From Pachyseris speciosa (Eukaryota > Cnidaria > Anthozoa > Scleractinia > Pachyseridae): 64,000 nucleotides of DNA. The notes beneath the pieces are model-generated. The model was given only the letters and a program-made list of their open reading frames with translations, had not been told where the DNA came from and did no database searches. Positions 33,480 through 43,530 of this stretch are shown here, piece by piece. Every line of letters begins with the position of its first letter. Position 1 is the stretch's first letter. The position numbers were made by a program, and so were the translations under genes. The stretch covers positions 888,501 to 952,500 of the forward strand of contig JAEMWC010000004.1 in NCBI GenBank assembly GCA_016490735.1. Reading direction: 5' to 3'.

Positions 33480-34690
33480 TGTGAAGGAAACACTTTGACT
33501 TGGCCTTGATGAGGGACATAAAGGTGATGGAAAATACAGGGACCTTCTCCAGATGTTAAAGAGTATGGCCTTGTTTTACCTTGATGTGAATAGGCAAAGA
33601 AAAGATAAACCTAATTGGTTTGGGAAGTGGGATGGTTCATTTAGAGTAGCTATTGGTGGAGACGGGGCTCCCTTTAAGAAGGATGACCAGGCCTTAGCTT
33701 GGCTTGTCAGTTTTCTGAATTGTGGAAAGCGTGTATATAGCTCTGGGGAAAACCTTCTTATATTTGCAGCAAACGACTCTTAAGACTGTGAACCTGTTCG
33801 CAGATATGTAGCAATGCTGAAAGAGCAAATGACTGAAATAGAGGGGAAAACATATCCTATTCAAGTCAATGGGAAGGAGACATTTTTGTCCTTTACATTT
33901 GAGCTACTGCCAAAGGACATGAAATATTTTGCTTACTTAGGAGGAGAACTTAGTTATATCAGCATCCTATTTTTCTCCCTTTGCAGATGTAATGAAAGCT
34001 GACATCAGCAATCTTCAAGGAGAGTTTGGTTCAGAACCTCAAAACAAGTGGCAAAGCCCCTTTGATGTTTCTCAAAACAGCTGCTTTGGTAAGTATTATC
34101 ACTACATACGCTTCATTGTTAAAGCAAAACGCTTGGCAAAAAAGATCAATAAGTGGTTTGCAGATGGTCGCCTCAAGAACAAGGTTTCGGTATATCGATT
34201 TACAGGTAAAGAATCCCATCTTTTTTGCCACAACTTTTTGTCTATTGTTCAGAGTATCAAAATGGACGTTGGCGAACAGTGTTATACATTCCTGCTCCAT
34301 ATATATGCATATGCAGGTATTACCTTAAGAGATTCAATCTCTCTTTTCAAAGTTTATTCTAACTTTGTTCGAGGTACTGCACTCTTTCTACCTTGTACCC
34401 CAACCACCTGGACAATAGGCCATGTGATGCCTGTTCATGCAAGAGAGGTCCACGAATCACTGGACATAGGTTTAGGGATAAACTCTATGGAGGGAAGGGA
34501 GGCAAAGCACATTGCTTTGGCCAAGTTCACCCACAACACCCAGTTTAATAACAGATGGGTATGACTTTGTTCTGGTTGGGGTGGAATGGGTGTGATGAAA
34601 CTCTTTACAAGGAGACTCCAGGAGTTTACATACCCAACAGATGTTTCACTGCCTAGTTTTGCCACTGTGGGCTACCCAAAAATGCTGACG
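33480..34690 (+). pseudogene. Decayed unidentified repetitive gene
   Basis: Pieces 33553-33783, 33814-34002 and 33992-34564 are consecutive parts of one protein: KWDGSFRVAIGGDGAPFKKD, AWLVSFLNCGKRVYSSGENLL, YVAMLKEQMTEIEGKTYPIQ, FTFELLPKDMKYFAYLGGEL, KKINKWFADGRLKN, YRFTGKESHLFCHNF and MEGREAKHIALAKFTHNTQF. I have the impression of a multicopy anthozoan family with the same blocks, but I cannot name it or give a function. A stop (33781-33783) and later frame changes disrupt it. Confidence 0.5.
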
Positions 34691-35291
34691 ATGGGAAATG
34701 CAACTTCTTTTCTGAGCAGTTGTGACAGACACTAACTGGATGCGTCATACAAGGAAAAATCTCAAATAAAGCTAAAGTAAATGAACTCAAGCCTAAGTGA
34801 ACGAAAGATAGATATTAGCATTAAGAAAGAACAGATAAATTTGTTAAGTCATACTTTCACAAAGTCGATGTGTTGCACGTGGAGCTTATACTATGATCAG
34901 CCTCTCTTTCCAATTGGCTGCCGAAATGTCGGGAAATGTCAATGCACAACAGTTCATTTCAGACGTTCTTTCACCTGGACCATTTCACTATACAAACTAT
35001 TGATGCTCCAGGGTTGAAATCATTTACCACTGCCATGAGAAGAACATCCAAAAGTAACCTTCTGCATGGATGTGACACACTGGTGGGGGATGAAAACAAA
35101 ATATAAATGCATTCACATGTTCTTCTGATGACTATCCCTTAGTGGACTATGAAAGTGAACTGCCCATAGTCTATCAGAAGCTATTTGTTAAACAAAATAT
35201 CATACTCTGTTCATGTTGTCCTTCAGCAGCATGATTAAAATATGTATAGAATGTTCGATTGAGGCCTAAAACTGCTGTTTAAAAGTAAAAA

Positions 35292-35335
35292 CTAAAATCC
35301 AAGCTTTCGCCGATCAACGACATCATCAGGGATGA
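35292..35335 (-). ncRNA. Hammerhead-like motif, minus strand
   Basis: On the minus strand ATCC-CTGATGA-TGTCG-TTGAT-CGGC-GAA-AGCT-T-GGAT gives stem I ATCC/GGAT, the CTGATGA core, stem II GTCG/CGGC, GAA and a minimal stem III AG/CT. An extra T before stem II departs from the consensus. The context is Penelope-like 3' sequence. Activity is uncertain. Confidence 0.5.
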
Positions 35336-35584
35336 GAAAATATTCTGCGCGTGCTATATATATGCAAAGAAGGTGTAGGGTGAAATGTGTAAAGGATGTG
35401 ACGTATGTATGCAAGCTATAGAAATAAACTGTGAGTAGAATACAAAGCTCTAATGATGGAGTGTCTCTTAACAAAGGACCTCTAAAAGCGCTAGGAATAA
35501 AATAGAATATTAAAATAGAAGCAATTATTACCACTATATTAATATTAAAATTAATATTAAAATAGAAGCAAAATAGCAGCACAG

Positions 35585-35910
35585 AATGGTCATATCTTAA
35601 GATCCATTACATCTCTGAACGACTCAATCACAGGATCACTAACATTTTCAGAAAAGAAAACATCCCAGTACGCATTGCCCACAAATCCCACACCCTCAGA
35701 CAAGCCCTATCTCACACCCCAACAGAGCGCAAGTGCACAAGAGACAAATGCCCTATCTCTAACACCGGATTATGTCTACGAAGAAATGCAGTATACCAGC
35801 TCACGTGTAACAGCCTTCCCTTGGAGTATCATTACAGACAGAATAGATGAACAGAAAGCCCTGCTACAAATAAATCACTATATAAACGTAGGAAAAATTA
35901 AGTGAAAAAG
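35585..35910 (+). pseudogene. Penelope-like element fragment before the GIY-YIG domain
   Basis: One frame reads ERLNHRITNIFRKENIPVRI, AHKSHTLRQALSH, CTRDKCPISNTGLCLRRNAV and YQLTC, the linker that precedes GIY-YIG in Penelope-like elements. It breaks into other frames after 35815. It lies next to the minus-strand hammerhead-like motif, so two fragments in opposite orientation meet here. Confidence 0.55.
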
Positions 35911-36061
35911 CCAAGAAAAACCAATTCGACTACAACTACCTTCATATCTTACACATGCTGAGGCCAGCCATACTCACTACAAAATCCATAATAAAAATTA
36001 AATGTCACAACCTCCTTCTTAAAAGAATATTTCATTCCAAACTGTTTAGTTTCATTGATGA

Positions 36062-36500
36062 TACAGTCGAACCTCTCCTTATGGACACCTCTCTAATATG
36101 GACAGTTCACTTGGTCCCGGGAAAATGCCCATACATTCTTTGTAAAAATAACCTCTACAATACGGACGCTCTATAATACGGACAACGGACACGAAATCCC
36201 GGCCCCAGAGAGAAAATTCATACAAACTTAACCTCTTTATTACGGACACTCCAATGATGACAGTTCTTATTCAACACGATTTCCTGTTTGTCATTGCATA
36301 TCAAAGTGTAATCAATTGTCTCATTGTTCATACGATAACAGTATCATTTGTTTTCAATCAGTAAAAACTATATATCGACATGTCATTGCCATTTATCATC
36401 AAGATTTCTTAGTCTTTCAAGTGAAAATGTCGATAAGAAAAGAGGTAGAAAAAGGAAAGCAACAACTGGAGAGTCTTCAAAGAATATCTTTACGGACAGC
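36062..36500 (+). mobile_element. Left end of a pogo/Tigger-like element
   Basis: TA followed by CAGTCGAACCTCTCCTTATG and several CTAATATGGACA / ACAATACGGACG words; this GGACAC-repeat terminus is typical of Tigger (pogo) elements. A short basic frame (KKRGRKRKATTGESS) at about 36430-36490 could be the start of the transposase. The right end is missing. Confidence 0.55.
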
Positions 36501-36578
36501 TAAGCACTTCTCCAAATGCTTAATAAGTTTGTGCAGTCTAGTGAAAATATATTCACATGGGATCTCCATGCCTAATCC

Positions 36579-36839
36579 TCAGCCCTCATTAACTGCCTTC
36601 CCACATTCGTTGAGAACTCCATTGGTCCCTGGCTTTGCAAGAAAATGTCTTTTAAGTCCCAAAGGCATGTGCCACACGACTCGGCTATCCTTGACAACGC
36701 TGACTGCATTTCTGTCTTTTGGGTTCTCAGGTTCTGGTTGAAGTTGTAGACTTTCTCCGTTGTGAGGAGTCCACCACCCCTTGTAGACATGAAACCCTCT
36801 TATCCATGATAGAACGCTTAATGACTGAGTGCTAGCCAT
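36579..36839 (-). pseudogene. HIRAN-domain gene fragment
   Basis: The minus-strand frame reads IRGFHVYKGWWTPHNGESL, LQPEPENPKDRNAVSVVKDS and VVWHMPLGLKR, a HIRAN domain pattern (binds DNA ends or stalled forks in other proteins; here a multicopy cnidarian form). The frame shifts after about residue 85; the neighbouring frame continues with GMEIPCEYIFT. No splice sites were identified, so I call it a decayed copy. Confidence 0.55.
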
Positions 36840-36920
36840 ATCTCGTTGACTGGTTTTCAGAACAAAAAACTGAAGGAAAACCACTGAGGTGTTACCACCG
36901 TTTCTGTTGATACATGTGTG

Positions 36921-37140
36921 CTGTCGTGAAATGTAATAATGTCGTGAATTGTAATACCTGTCGTGAATTGTAATTACAATTGTCGTGAATTGTAATACCT
37001 GTTGTGAAATATAGTAACAATTGTCGTGAATTGTAATAACATACCCGTCGTAAACTGTAATAACATGTTGTCGTAAAATGTAATAATCCGAGCTGTCGTG
37101 AATTGTAATAACACTCTGTCGCGTTTTGTAACCTGTGAAT
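36921..37140. repeat. Minisatellite, ~19-25 bp unit, ~10 copies
   Basis: Units of TGTCGTGAATTGTAATAAC with variable short tails (TGTCGTGAAATG, CGTCGTAAACTG, TGTCGCGTTTTG variants) run head to tail. Confidence 0.8.
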
Positions 37141-37334
37141 AGGAAGGATTTAATTTCATTGTCATTTTCTATATTCAACATTGATAATATTGAAAAGGCC
37201 TTGTAATGGACATCTTGGTAAAAAGATTTATGCTAAAAATATATTAGCATAGTTGAGATTTCGTCGGACACTAGCTATTTTTAGTCAGCCCATGTCCGAT
37301 GACCGACCGTTTGCAGCACGACGTTGTCAGGAAC

Positions 37335-37339
37335 GTGTC
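37335..37339. repeat. Target-site duplication GTGTC, left
   Basis: GTGTC here and at 42285-42289 flanks the LTR element exactly. Confidence 0.9.
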
Positions 37340-37484
37340 TGTCACAGTATGTCTAGCGTGACAAGCCATATATGGGCATGCGCACCCTTTTGCATTCTTG
37401 TAGTCACTCGCTCGAGCCGAACTGAACTCGATTAAAGAAGTAAGCTTAGGAGATTATACTTGTCTTTGGACCCCATTCTTTGAC
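37340..37484 (+). repeat. 5' LTR (145 bp)
   Basis: Starts TGTCACAGTATG and ends TTCTTTGACA. Differs from the 3' LTR at three sites. A promoter and polyadenylation signal should lie here; ATTAAAG sits near the middle. Confidence 0.95.
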
Positions 37485-37505
37485 ATGGTGCCAGAAGTGG
37501 AATCC
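37485..37505 (+). promoter_or_regulatory. Primer binding site
   Basis: TGGTGCCAGAAGTGGAATCC follows the LTR directly, where Gypsy elements bind a tRNA 3' end (TGG complements CCA). I do not assign the tRNA. Confidence 0.6.
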
Positions 37506-37622
37506 TGAGAAGATACCGGATCCTCCAGGTGAAAACTTTCCAGCGTAAGACATCAGTTAATTCAAACACAAGGAGTAAATCTACCGTCATATTTTCAAGC
37601 ATTCAAGCACTCTAACAACAAC

Positions 37623-38420
37623 ATGGCCGATCGATTCAAACCACCGTCAATGGACTGGACTACTCCAGGAGATATTCACAAACATTTTAAGCTCTTCAAA
37701 CAGAAATGCGAACTTATCTTTGCGGGAACGCTCGACAAAGTCGAAGAGGCGAGATTGCTTTTGTTATGGATTGGTGATAAAGGCCTCGAGATTTACCATA
37801 CGAGCACGTGGGCCAACGAGGGCGACAACCTCAAGATTGCTCCAGTTATGGCGGCGCTAGAGGCTTATACAAAGCCCCAAAGCAATCAAATCCTCGCTAG
37901 ATACCAAGTTCGATGCCTAAAGCAGGGAGATAGACCACTGGAAGAATTCGTCACGGAAGCACGACTATTGGTTAGAAGATGGAGGATACGATCCCGCCGC
38001 TAAGGAAAATACCCTCCGGGATACACTGGTATGGCGTGACGTCCGACAAAGTACACAAAGACGCCATAGCGCTTGGCAACAGCCTAACCTTCAAACAAGT
38101 CTACGACCTCGCAAAAGTCAATGAAAGTACTAAGGCACAAATGAGGATAATTTCCAAAGGTTGACGAGAAATCCGATCTCCACGCAGTTCAACGAGAATC
38201 TGCATACTCTACCCAGAAACCCCCACCGAGACAGAACTTCAAACATCAAACTCCGTACGGCGACCCAAACCAAAAAGATCCAACTGGAAGGAAACCTCGT
38301 CGACTTCAGTTCAAGTCAAAAGGATGCTTCAGGTGCGGAAACACCCACGATAGATCAGCAAGTTGTCCTGCCAAAAATTCCAAATGCAGGCACTGCAGCA
38401 AGAACGGCCATTACGCAAGG
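37623..38420 (+). pseudogene. Gypsy gag, frameshifted
   Basis: Begins MADRFKPPSMDWTTPGD and continues through a capsid-like region (FKQKCELIFAG, LLLLWIGDKGLEIYH, RYQVRCLKQGDRPLEEF). Three indels break it: an extra base near 37970 (LLVRRW in place of LLVEDGG), a loss near 38030, and an extra G near 38160. After the last one the frame gives two zinc knuckles, CFRCGNTHDRSASC and CRHCSKNGHYARVC, and runs on into pol. The nucleocapsid and pol frames are the same. Confidence 0.85.
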
Positions 38421-41400
38421 GTGTGTATGCAGCAACGACTTCAAAAGGTTCACCAGATTGTGAGTAGTCCAGAGTACCAGGGACAGGACATCCACCTAGA
38501 AGACAGGTACCCCATTGATGATGATTATGAAGTGTACACTTATGAAGAAGTATCAGAAGGAGAAACGAGCGACACGGAACCCATCACTGTATTTCTCGGA
38601 ACACTCACCTGTACTAAGGGTCAACAAACCCAAGAAATTTCGCTTAATGCCCTCGACAGCTATCCAGACAAGATCTATGCTAAGGTCAAGATAAATGAGC
38701 ACCATGATATGAGCTTGAAAATAGATACTGGAGCAGATGCATGCATAATCACTACCACAGATCTCCAGCACTTCCCTTTTCCGATCAACATCCTCCCATG
38801 CAGCAATGTCTTGAGAGGATATGGAGGCTCCGAGATAGAAAACATTGGTGCAGCTTCCTTGAAAGGCTCCTATAAGGGCAAGTCAGCCACTATAAAATTC
38901 AACATCGTTGAAGCCCCGGGAAGCCCATCCATGCTGGGTTGCCGACAGTCACAGGACCTGGGAATAATATCCGCCAATTTAGATGAAGTTAATACCATCT
39001 CCCCAACCAGGACAGCAGCTGAGGCACAACGTGGTAAGCTATCCAAGCCCACTGTCTTGGAAGAGTACCAGGATTGCTTTGACAAGCCAGGTTGCTTCCC
39101 GGGAGAAAAGTACCACATCCAACTAATTGATGACCCTGTACCAGTCATCCATCTGCCGCGCACTGTTCCAGTACACATACTACCCTTGTACAAAGAGGAA
39201 CTTGACAAAATGATTGCAGATGACGTCATCACTGCCGTGGAGGAGCCAACCGACTGGGTAAACTCGATTGTATGTAACATCAAAGAAACCCCAGAAGGCA
39301 AAAAGAAGATCAGGCTTTGCCTCGACCCTAAGGACCTTAACAAGAATATACGTCGAGAACACTATTACACCCGTACCATTGATGAGCTCCTGCCGCAGCT
39401 ACATGGAAAGAGATTCTTCTCTGTCATCGACACCAAGAAAGGTTATTGGCATGTGGCTTTGGACCACGAATCAAGCTTGCTATGCACATTCAACACCCCC
39501 TTTGGACGATACCGTTTTAAACGGTTACCCTTCGGGGTCAAGCTCTCCCAAGATATCTTTCAACGCAAACTTGATGAGGTATACAAAGACATCCCCAATG
39601 TAATGGGTATTGCTGATGACATTGTGGTATGTGGCTCAACCGAATCAGAACACGACCAAGCCTTCTGCAAAGTGCTCGAGGCCACTCGTAAACACATCAG
39701 CCTGAACTCTGAAAAGTTGCAATTCAAGCAGACACAAGTGGATTTCTTTGGACATGTTCTGACTAAGAATGGAATCCAACCAGCAAGGGAGAAACTTGAG
39801 GCGATCCACATTATGAAGACTCCATCAAACACGAAAGAGGTCCAGACCATCCTGGGCATGGTGACCTACCTGAACCACTTTTCGACAAAGCTAGCTGACC
39901 TAACATCACCATTAAGAGAGCTAACCAAGAAGCATGTCCATTTTAGCTGGGAACCCCACCATCAGCAGGCACTCGATGAGATTAAGCAAGAACTCTGCTC
40001 GTCCAAGCTCATCTGGTATTATGACCCAGATCCAACCACGCCCACAATTCTTCAGTGCGATGCAAGCCAAACAGGTATTGGAGCCTGGTTGAGACAGTTA
40101 GACTCCCAAGGAAATGAACACATTGTTGCCATGGCATCTCGATCCCTCACGGAGGCTGAATCTAGATATTCGAATATAGAGCGTGAGTGCTTGGCCGTCA
40201 CGTATGGCTTAGAGAAGTTTGAGTATTACCTGCTCAGTCAGAGCGTGACAGTTGAAACCGACCACTCCCCCTTGGAACAAATATTCAAGAAAAACATCAA
40301 TGAGGCCCCCAGCAGGCTGTAGAGGCTACTCCTAAGATGCCTACAATTTGACGTCCATGTACAGTACAAGCAAGGGAGATCCATCCCAGTTGCTGATGCT
40401 CTGTCTCGAGTGTGCCATAGGAAGGCAGAACACAACCCCGAGCATGCGACAGAAGACTCTGCATCCCAGTGTAACATCCACTTCATATCCACCCCTATTG
40501 ACCTAATGGCAGTGAAGTCTTCGACAGCACAGGACCAAACAATGAGTTTACTGAAGAGAACCATCTTCAATGGCTGGCCCCCCTACAGAAAGCAATGCCC
40601 TCAAGAACTATGGGAGTTTTGGAACTTTCGATGCGACCTCACCATAGAGGATGGCCTAGTACTAAAAGGCAGCAGAATTGTCATACCAGCTTCCATGAGA
40701 AACCAGGTTCTCCAAGCAATCCACCTGGGACACCAAGGAGAGAACAAGTGTATCCTTCGAGCTAGAGAATCAGTGTTCTGGCCTGGTATCTCCACTGATA
40801 TTAGGCAAATGGTGAAGAACTGCGACTTGTGTAGCAAGCATCAGCCAGCTCAACCCAAACTACCCATTATGCAGCCAGACCTCCCAACTCGGCCATGGGA
40901 GAAACTTGGCACCGACATCTTCGAATTCAATGGAAAGAAGTATTTGATGGTCGTCGATTACTACTCACGATTCCCTGTGATAAGACTTCTCAATGACATG
41001 ACCAGCCATACTGTGTGCAACCACTTCACAAGCATCCTGGCAGAGTACGGCCTACCAGCCACTATCATCGCTGACTTTGGATCCCAGTACATAAGCGAAA
41101 AGTTCAGATCAAAATGTAAACAAAGTGGCATCACACTGCTCTGCAGTTCTCCATACCACCATCAAGCGAGCAGCCTAGCAGAAAGAGCAATTGGAACCTG
41201 CAAATCACTCTTGAGAAAGGCACTGGAGGAGAATGAATACCCTTACACAGCCTTATGGGTATATCGCACGACCCCACTTGATGACCAGACCCCATCACCC
41301 CATGAGTTATTGTTTGGACGTAAGCCTCAAACAACACTCCCAAGCAGCAGAGGCACACTGAAATCCAAACACCCAGATAATGACCTTCACCAGGAAGCTA

Positions 41401-41942
41401 GCCGGAGGCGACAAGAAAAGCAGGCAGTATTTTACGACAGAAAGGCTAGTAGTGACAGAAGGCCCCTTAACAACCGGGAACCAGTGTTTGTCTGGAACGC
41501 ATTGAAGGGAACCTGGCAACCAGCAACTGTGCTAAACAGGCCGCAGCCAACAGAACTCCCCCGGACCTACACAGTAGACATTCAAGGGAAAATCTACCAG
41601 AGAACCAGGGAACACCTCAGACCAAGAAGCCAGAGTGAAACCACTCCCCCAGCCAATAGTACCACCCCACCTGTTGGTGCAGTGGCTCCAGTGCACAACC
41701 CCAAAGATACACGCATAACCAGCGACACACCAACCAGACTTCCCCAGTTGGCAGAGGGTAGACCTAAAGAAAGTACACCAACACCTGAACAGTCAGCTTC
41801 AAATTTACCCTGCAGCGAGAAGCAAGCTGACCTTCAACCAGCAAGTACATTTGCAGCTGGCGAGAGGACCTGCTTCCAACCAAAGGGCCAGGTTACCAGG
41901 ACAGGGCGTGTCACCCAGGTCCCAGCCCGGTTCAACGATTGA
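38421..41942 (+). pseudogene. Gypsy pol: protease, RT, RNase H, integrase, with one internal stop
   Basis: One frame from the zinc knuckles to the stop at 41940-41942, broken only by TAG at 40320-40322. A sense codon most likely stood there, since the frame goes on directly as RLLLRCLQFDVH. Protease has DTGA (D codon 38724). RT has LCLDPKDLN, FSVIDTKKGYWH, FNTPFGRYRF and IADD (39612-39620). RNase H has QCDASQTGIGAWL. The integrase zinc finger is H-H-C-C (IHLGHQG ... CDLCSKH), and the core has D (40914), D in IIADFGSQY (41073) and E (41181). The tail is rich in Pro, Thr and Gln. Stop and gag indels mean it needs help from another copy. Confidence 0.9.
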
Positions 41943-42126
41943 ACAGAGAGAAACAGGGACTTACAAATGAAACTTTTTTTTATTGACAATTGGGTTCATG
42001 CTAACACCCATCAGACTGTCTTGGTTCCTGTTGTCATTTGATAGACATTTGTTTGATTCAATTAGCAGTGATTATCATGTTCTCCCTATTAATCTATTTG
42101 CATGTAACTAGGCTTTCTTTATCAAC

Positions 42127-42139
42127 AAAAAGAGGAGGA
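42127..42139 (+). promoter_or_regulatory. Polypurine tract
   Basis: AAAAAGAGGAGGA immediately before the TG of the 3' LTR, the usual plus-strand primer. Confidence 0.8.
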
Positions 42140-42284
42140 TGTCACAGTATGTCTAGTGTGACAAGCCATATATGGGCATGCACGCCCTTTTGCATTCTTG
42201 TAGTCACTCGCTCGAGCCGAACTGAACTCGATTAAAGAAGTAAGCTTAGGAGATTATACTTGTCTTTGGACCCCATTCTTTGAC
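42140..42284 (+). repeat. 3' LTR (145 bp)
   Basis: Same length as the 5' LTR. Differences are C to T in TCTAGCGTG and two in the GCATGCGCACCC stretch. Followed by GTGTC. Confidence 0.95.
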
Positions 42285-42348
42285 AGTGTCTAACGGAAAA
42301 GAAAACGGTTTATTGGCGGCTAAAAGGACATTTTAATGAGGTCACGAA

Positions 42349-42376
42349 ATGATAGCGTCATTACTGACGCTATCAT
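42349..42376. repeat. Perfect 12-bp-arm hairpin
   Basis: ATGATAGCGTCA, spacer TTAC, TGACGCTATCAT. No adjacent gene; role unknown. Confidence 0.75.
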
Positions 42377-42499
42377 ATGGGAATTTAATCGAACAATTTA
42401 ATTGGGAATTTAATTGAACTGTGAACATCAGCAAACAGGTGTCAATTTACTTCTGGAGTGTCAAAATACTTTTGTAGCACAGGATAATATCCGTACTAT

Positions 42500-42665
42500 A
42501 TGCTATTGTACGGTTATTATACGTACTATTCGCGTCAAACCAGTATAATAACCGTACAATGCGGTGTTCTACGGTTATTATACGTGCAAGGTACGATTAA
42601 TAACCGTAGAAATCACGGTTATTAATCGTATGTGGCGTCGTGTCAGGTTATTATTCGTACGTTCA
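42500..42665. repeat. Cluster of inverted CGGTTATTATACGT words
   Basis: ACGGTTATTATACGTAC, AGTATAATAACCGT, ACGGTTATTATACGTGC, ATTAATAACCGTAG, CACGGTTATTAATCGTA and AGGTTATTATTCGTACG alternate in orientation within about 160 bp. It is the left end of the ~0.87-kb repeat. Confidence 0.65.
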
Positions 42666-43421
42666 CTTAAGTTTGACATGAGGAAATTTTCTATCTCCAG
42701 CCGCCATTACGGAAAAAATTTTAGAGGGTCAAATCTCCAAGGCTGTTCGACATTTCGTTCCGAAATGTAATTTCCTGAAGTTATTTCTCCTAAAACTTTT
42801 TATTAAGCAAATCCATGACAGAAATGTTTACCTCATAAAAGCGCTATTTGGTAAAGTTTGCTAGTCACAGCGATCAATGCGAAGCCATACCGAAGCAATT
42901 GAGTTCGATGTCTGCATTCGATGTTTTTTGTTTTAATTTCAAGGTGTAGTCACCTTGCAAAATTGCCACCGACTCAGAGGCAAAATTAAATGAAAAGCCA
43001 GAAACAAACTGCTTTCATGTAGCTTCAAGCCGATATCTGTTCTAAGTTGCTAAAAAAAACTGAAATGATGCACGTGAAAGAATCCATTCACCGTGAAACA
43101 GACACGACCAGATCCAACAGTCTGCTAAATATTCGAAAGGTTTCCGCGAAATGCTGTCAATACACCGCTAAAAATACCACTTCTCTTGGAAAAGCAGAAT
43201 CGTACAGCGTTGCTAAGTTCTCTTTCCTTTGCAAAAGAGGGTGTTTTTGTCTCGAAATGGTAAGCTTATTTATATTTCTTCGCTGTGGAGTTAATGAAGT
43301 AAAGCAAACAGCAAATGCGTGTGATTTTAGCGGACAGTTATGTGAGAAAACTCCCTCAGGTTTACACAAATAAAGGTTTAAATCCATTCATTTTAAAACA
43401 TGGACTTCAATTGATTGAGGA
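42551..43421 (+). repeat. ~0.87-kb repeat, copy 1 (uninterrupted)
   Basis: Aligns in order with 43531-45437: shared landmarks are ACAATGCGGTGTT, TTTGACATGAGGAAATTTTC, GGCTGTTCGACATTTCGTTC, TCTCTTTCCTTTGCAA and CATTTTAAAACATGGACT. Frequent small differences indicate considerable age. Contains a single TTAA at 42597-42600 where copy 2 has an insertion. No coding frame is conserved. Confidence 0.8.
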
Positions 43422-43530
43422 AAAACTTAACAGCCTAGAAGGTACATTACTCTAGTCAACACGAAATTGCGAACGATAGCTTACGACTATGAATAAATCG
43501 AGTTCTGCGATTGATAATCCTGTACATAAT

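Larger units (their letters stand above)
37340..42284 (+). mobile_element. Ty3/Gypsy LTR retrotransposon (no env)
   Basis: A 4945-bp element with 145-bp LTRs (TG...CA), a GTGTC 5-bp duplication, a primer binding site just after the left LTR, gag with zinc knuckles, pol in the order protease-RT-RNase H-integrase, and a purine tract before the right LTR. The order and motifs place it in Ty3/Gypsy; the integrase C-terminus lacks an obvious chromodomain. The LTRs differ at three positions, so insertion is fairly recent, but gag and pol carry lesions. Confidence 0.95.

Noticed and set aside
36921..37140. CRISPR-like array
   Set aside because: Units are contiguous and degenerate with no unique spacers of constant length, and the genome is eukaryotic.
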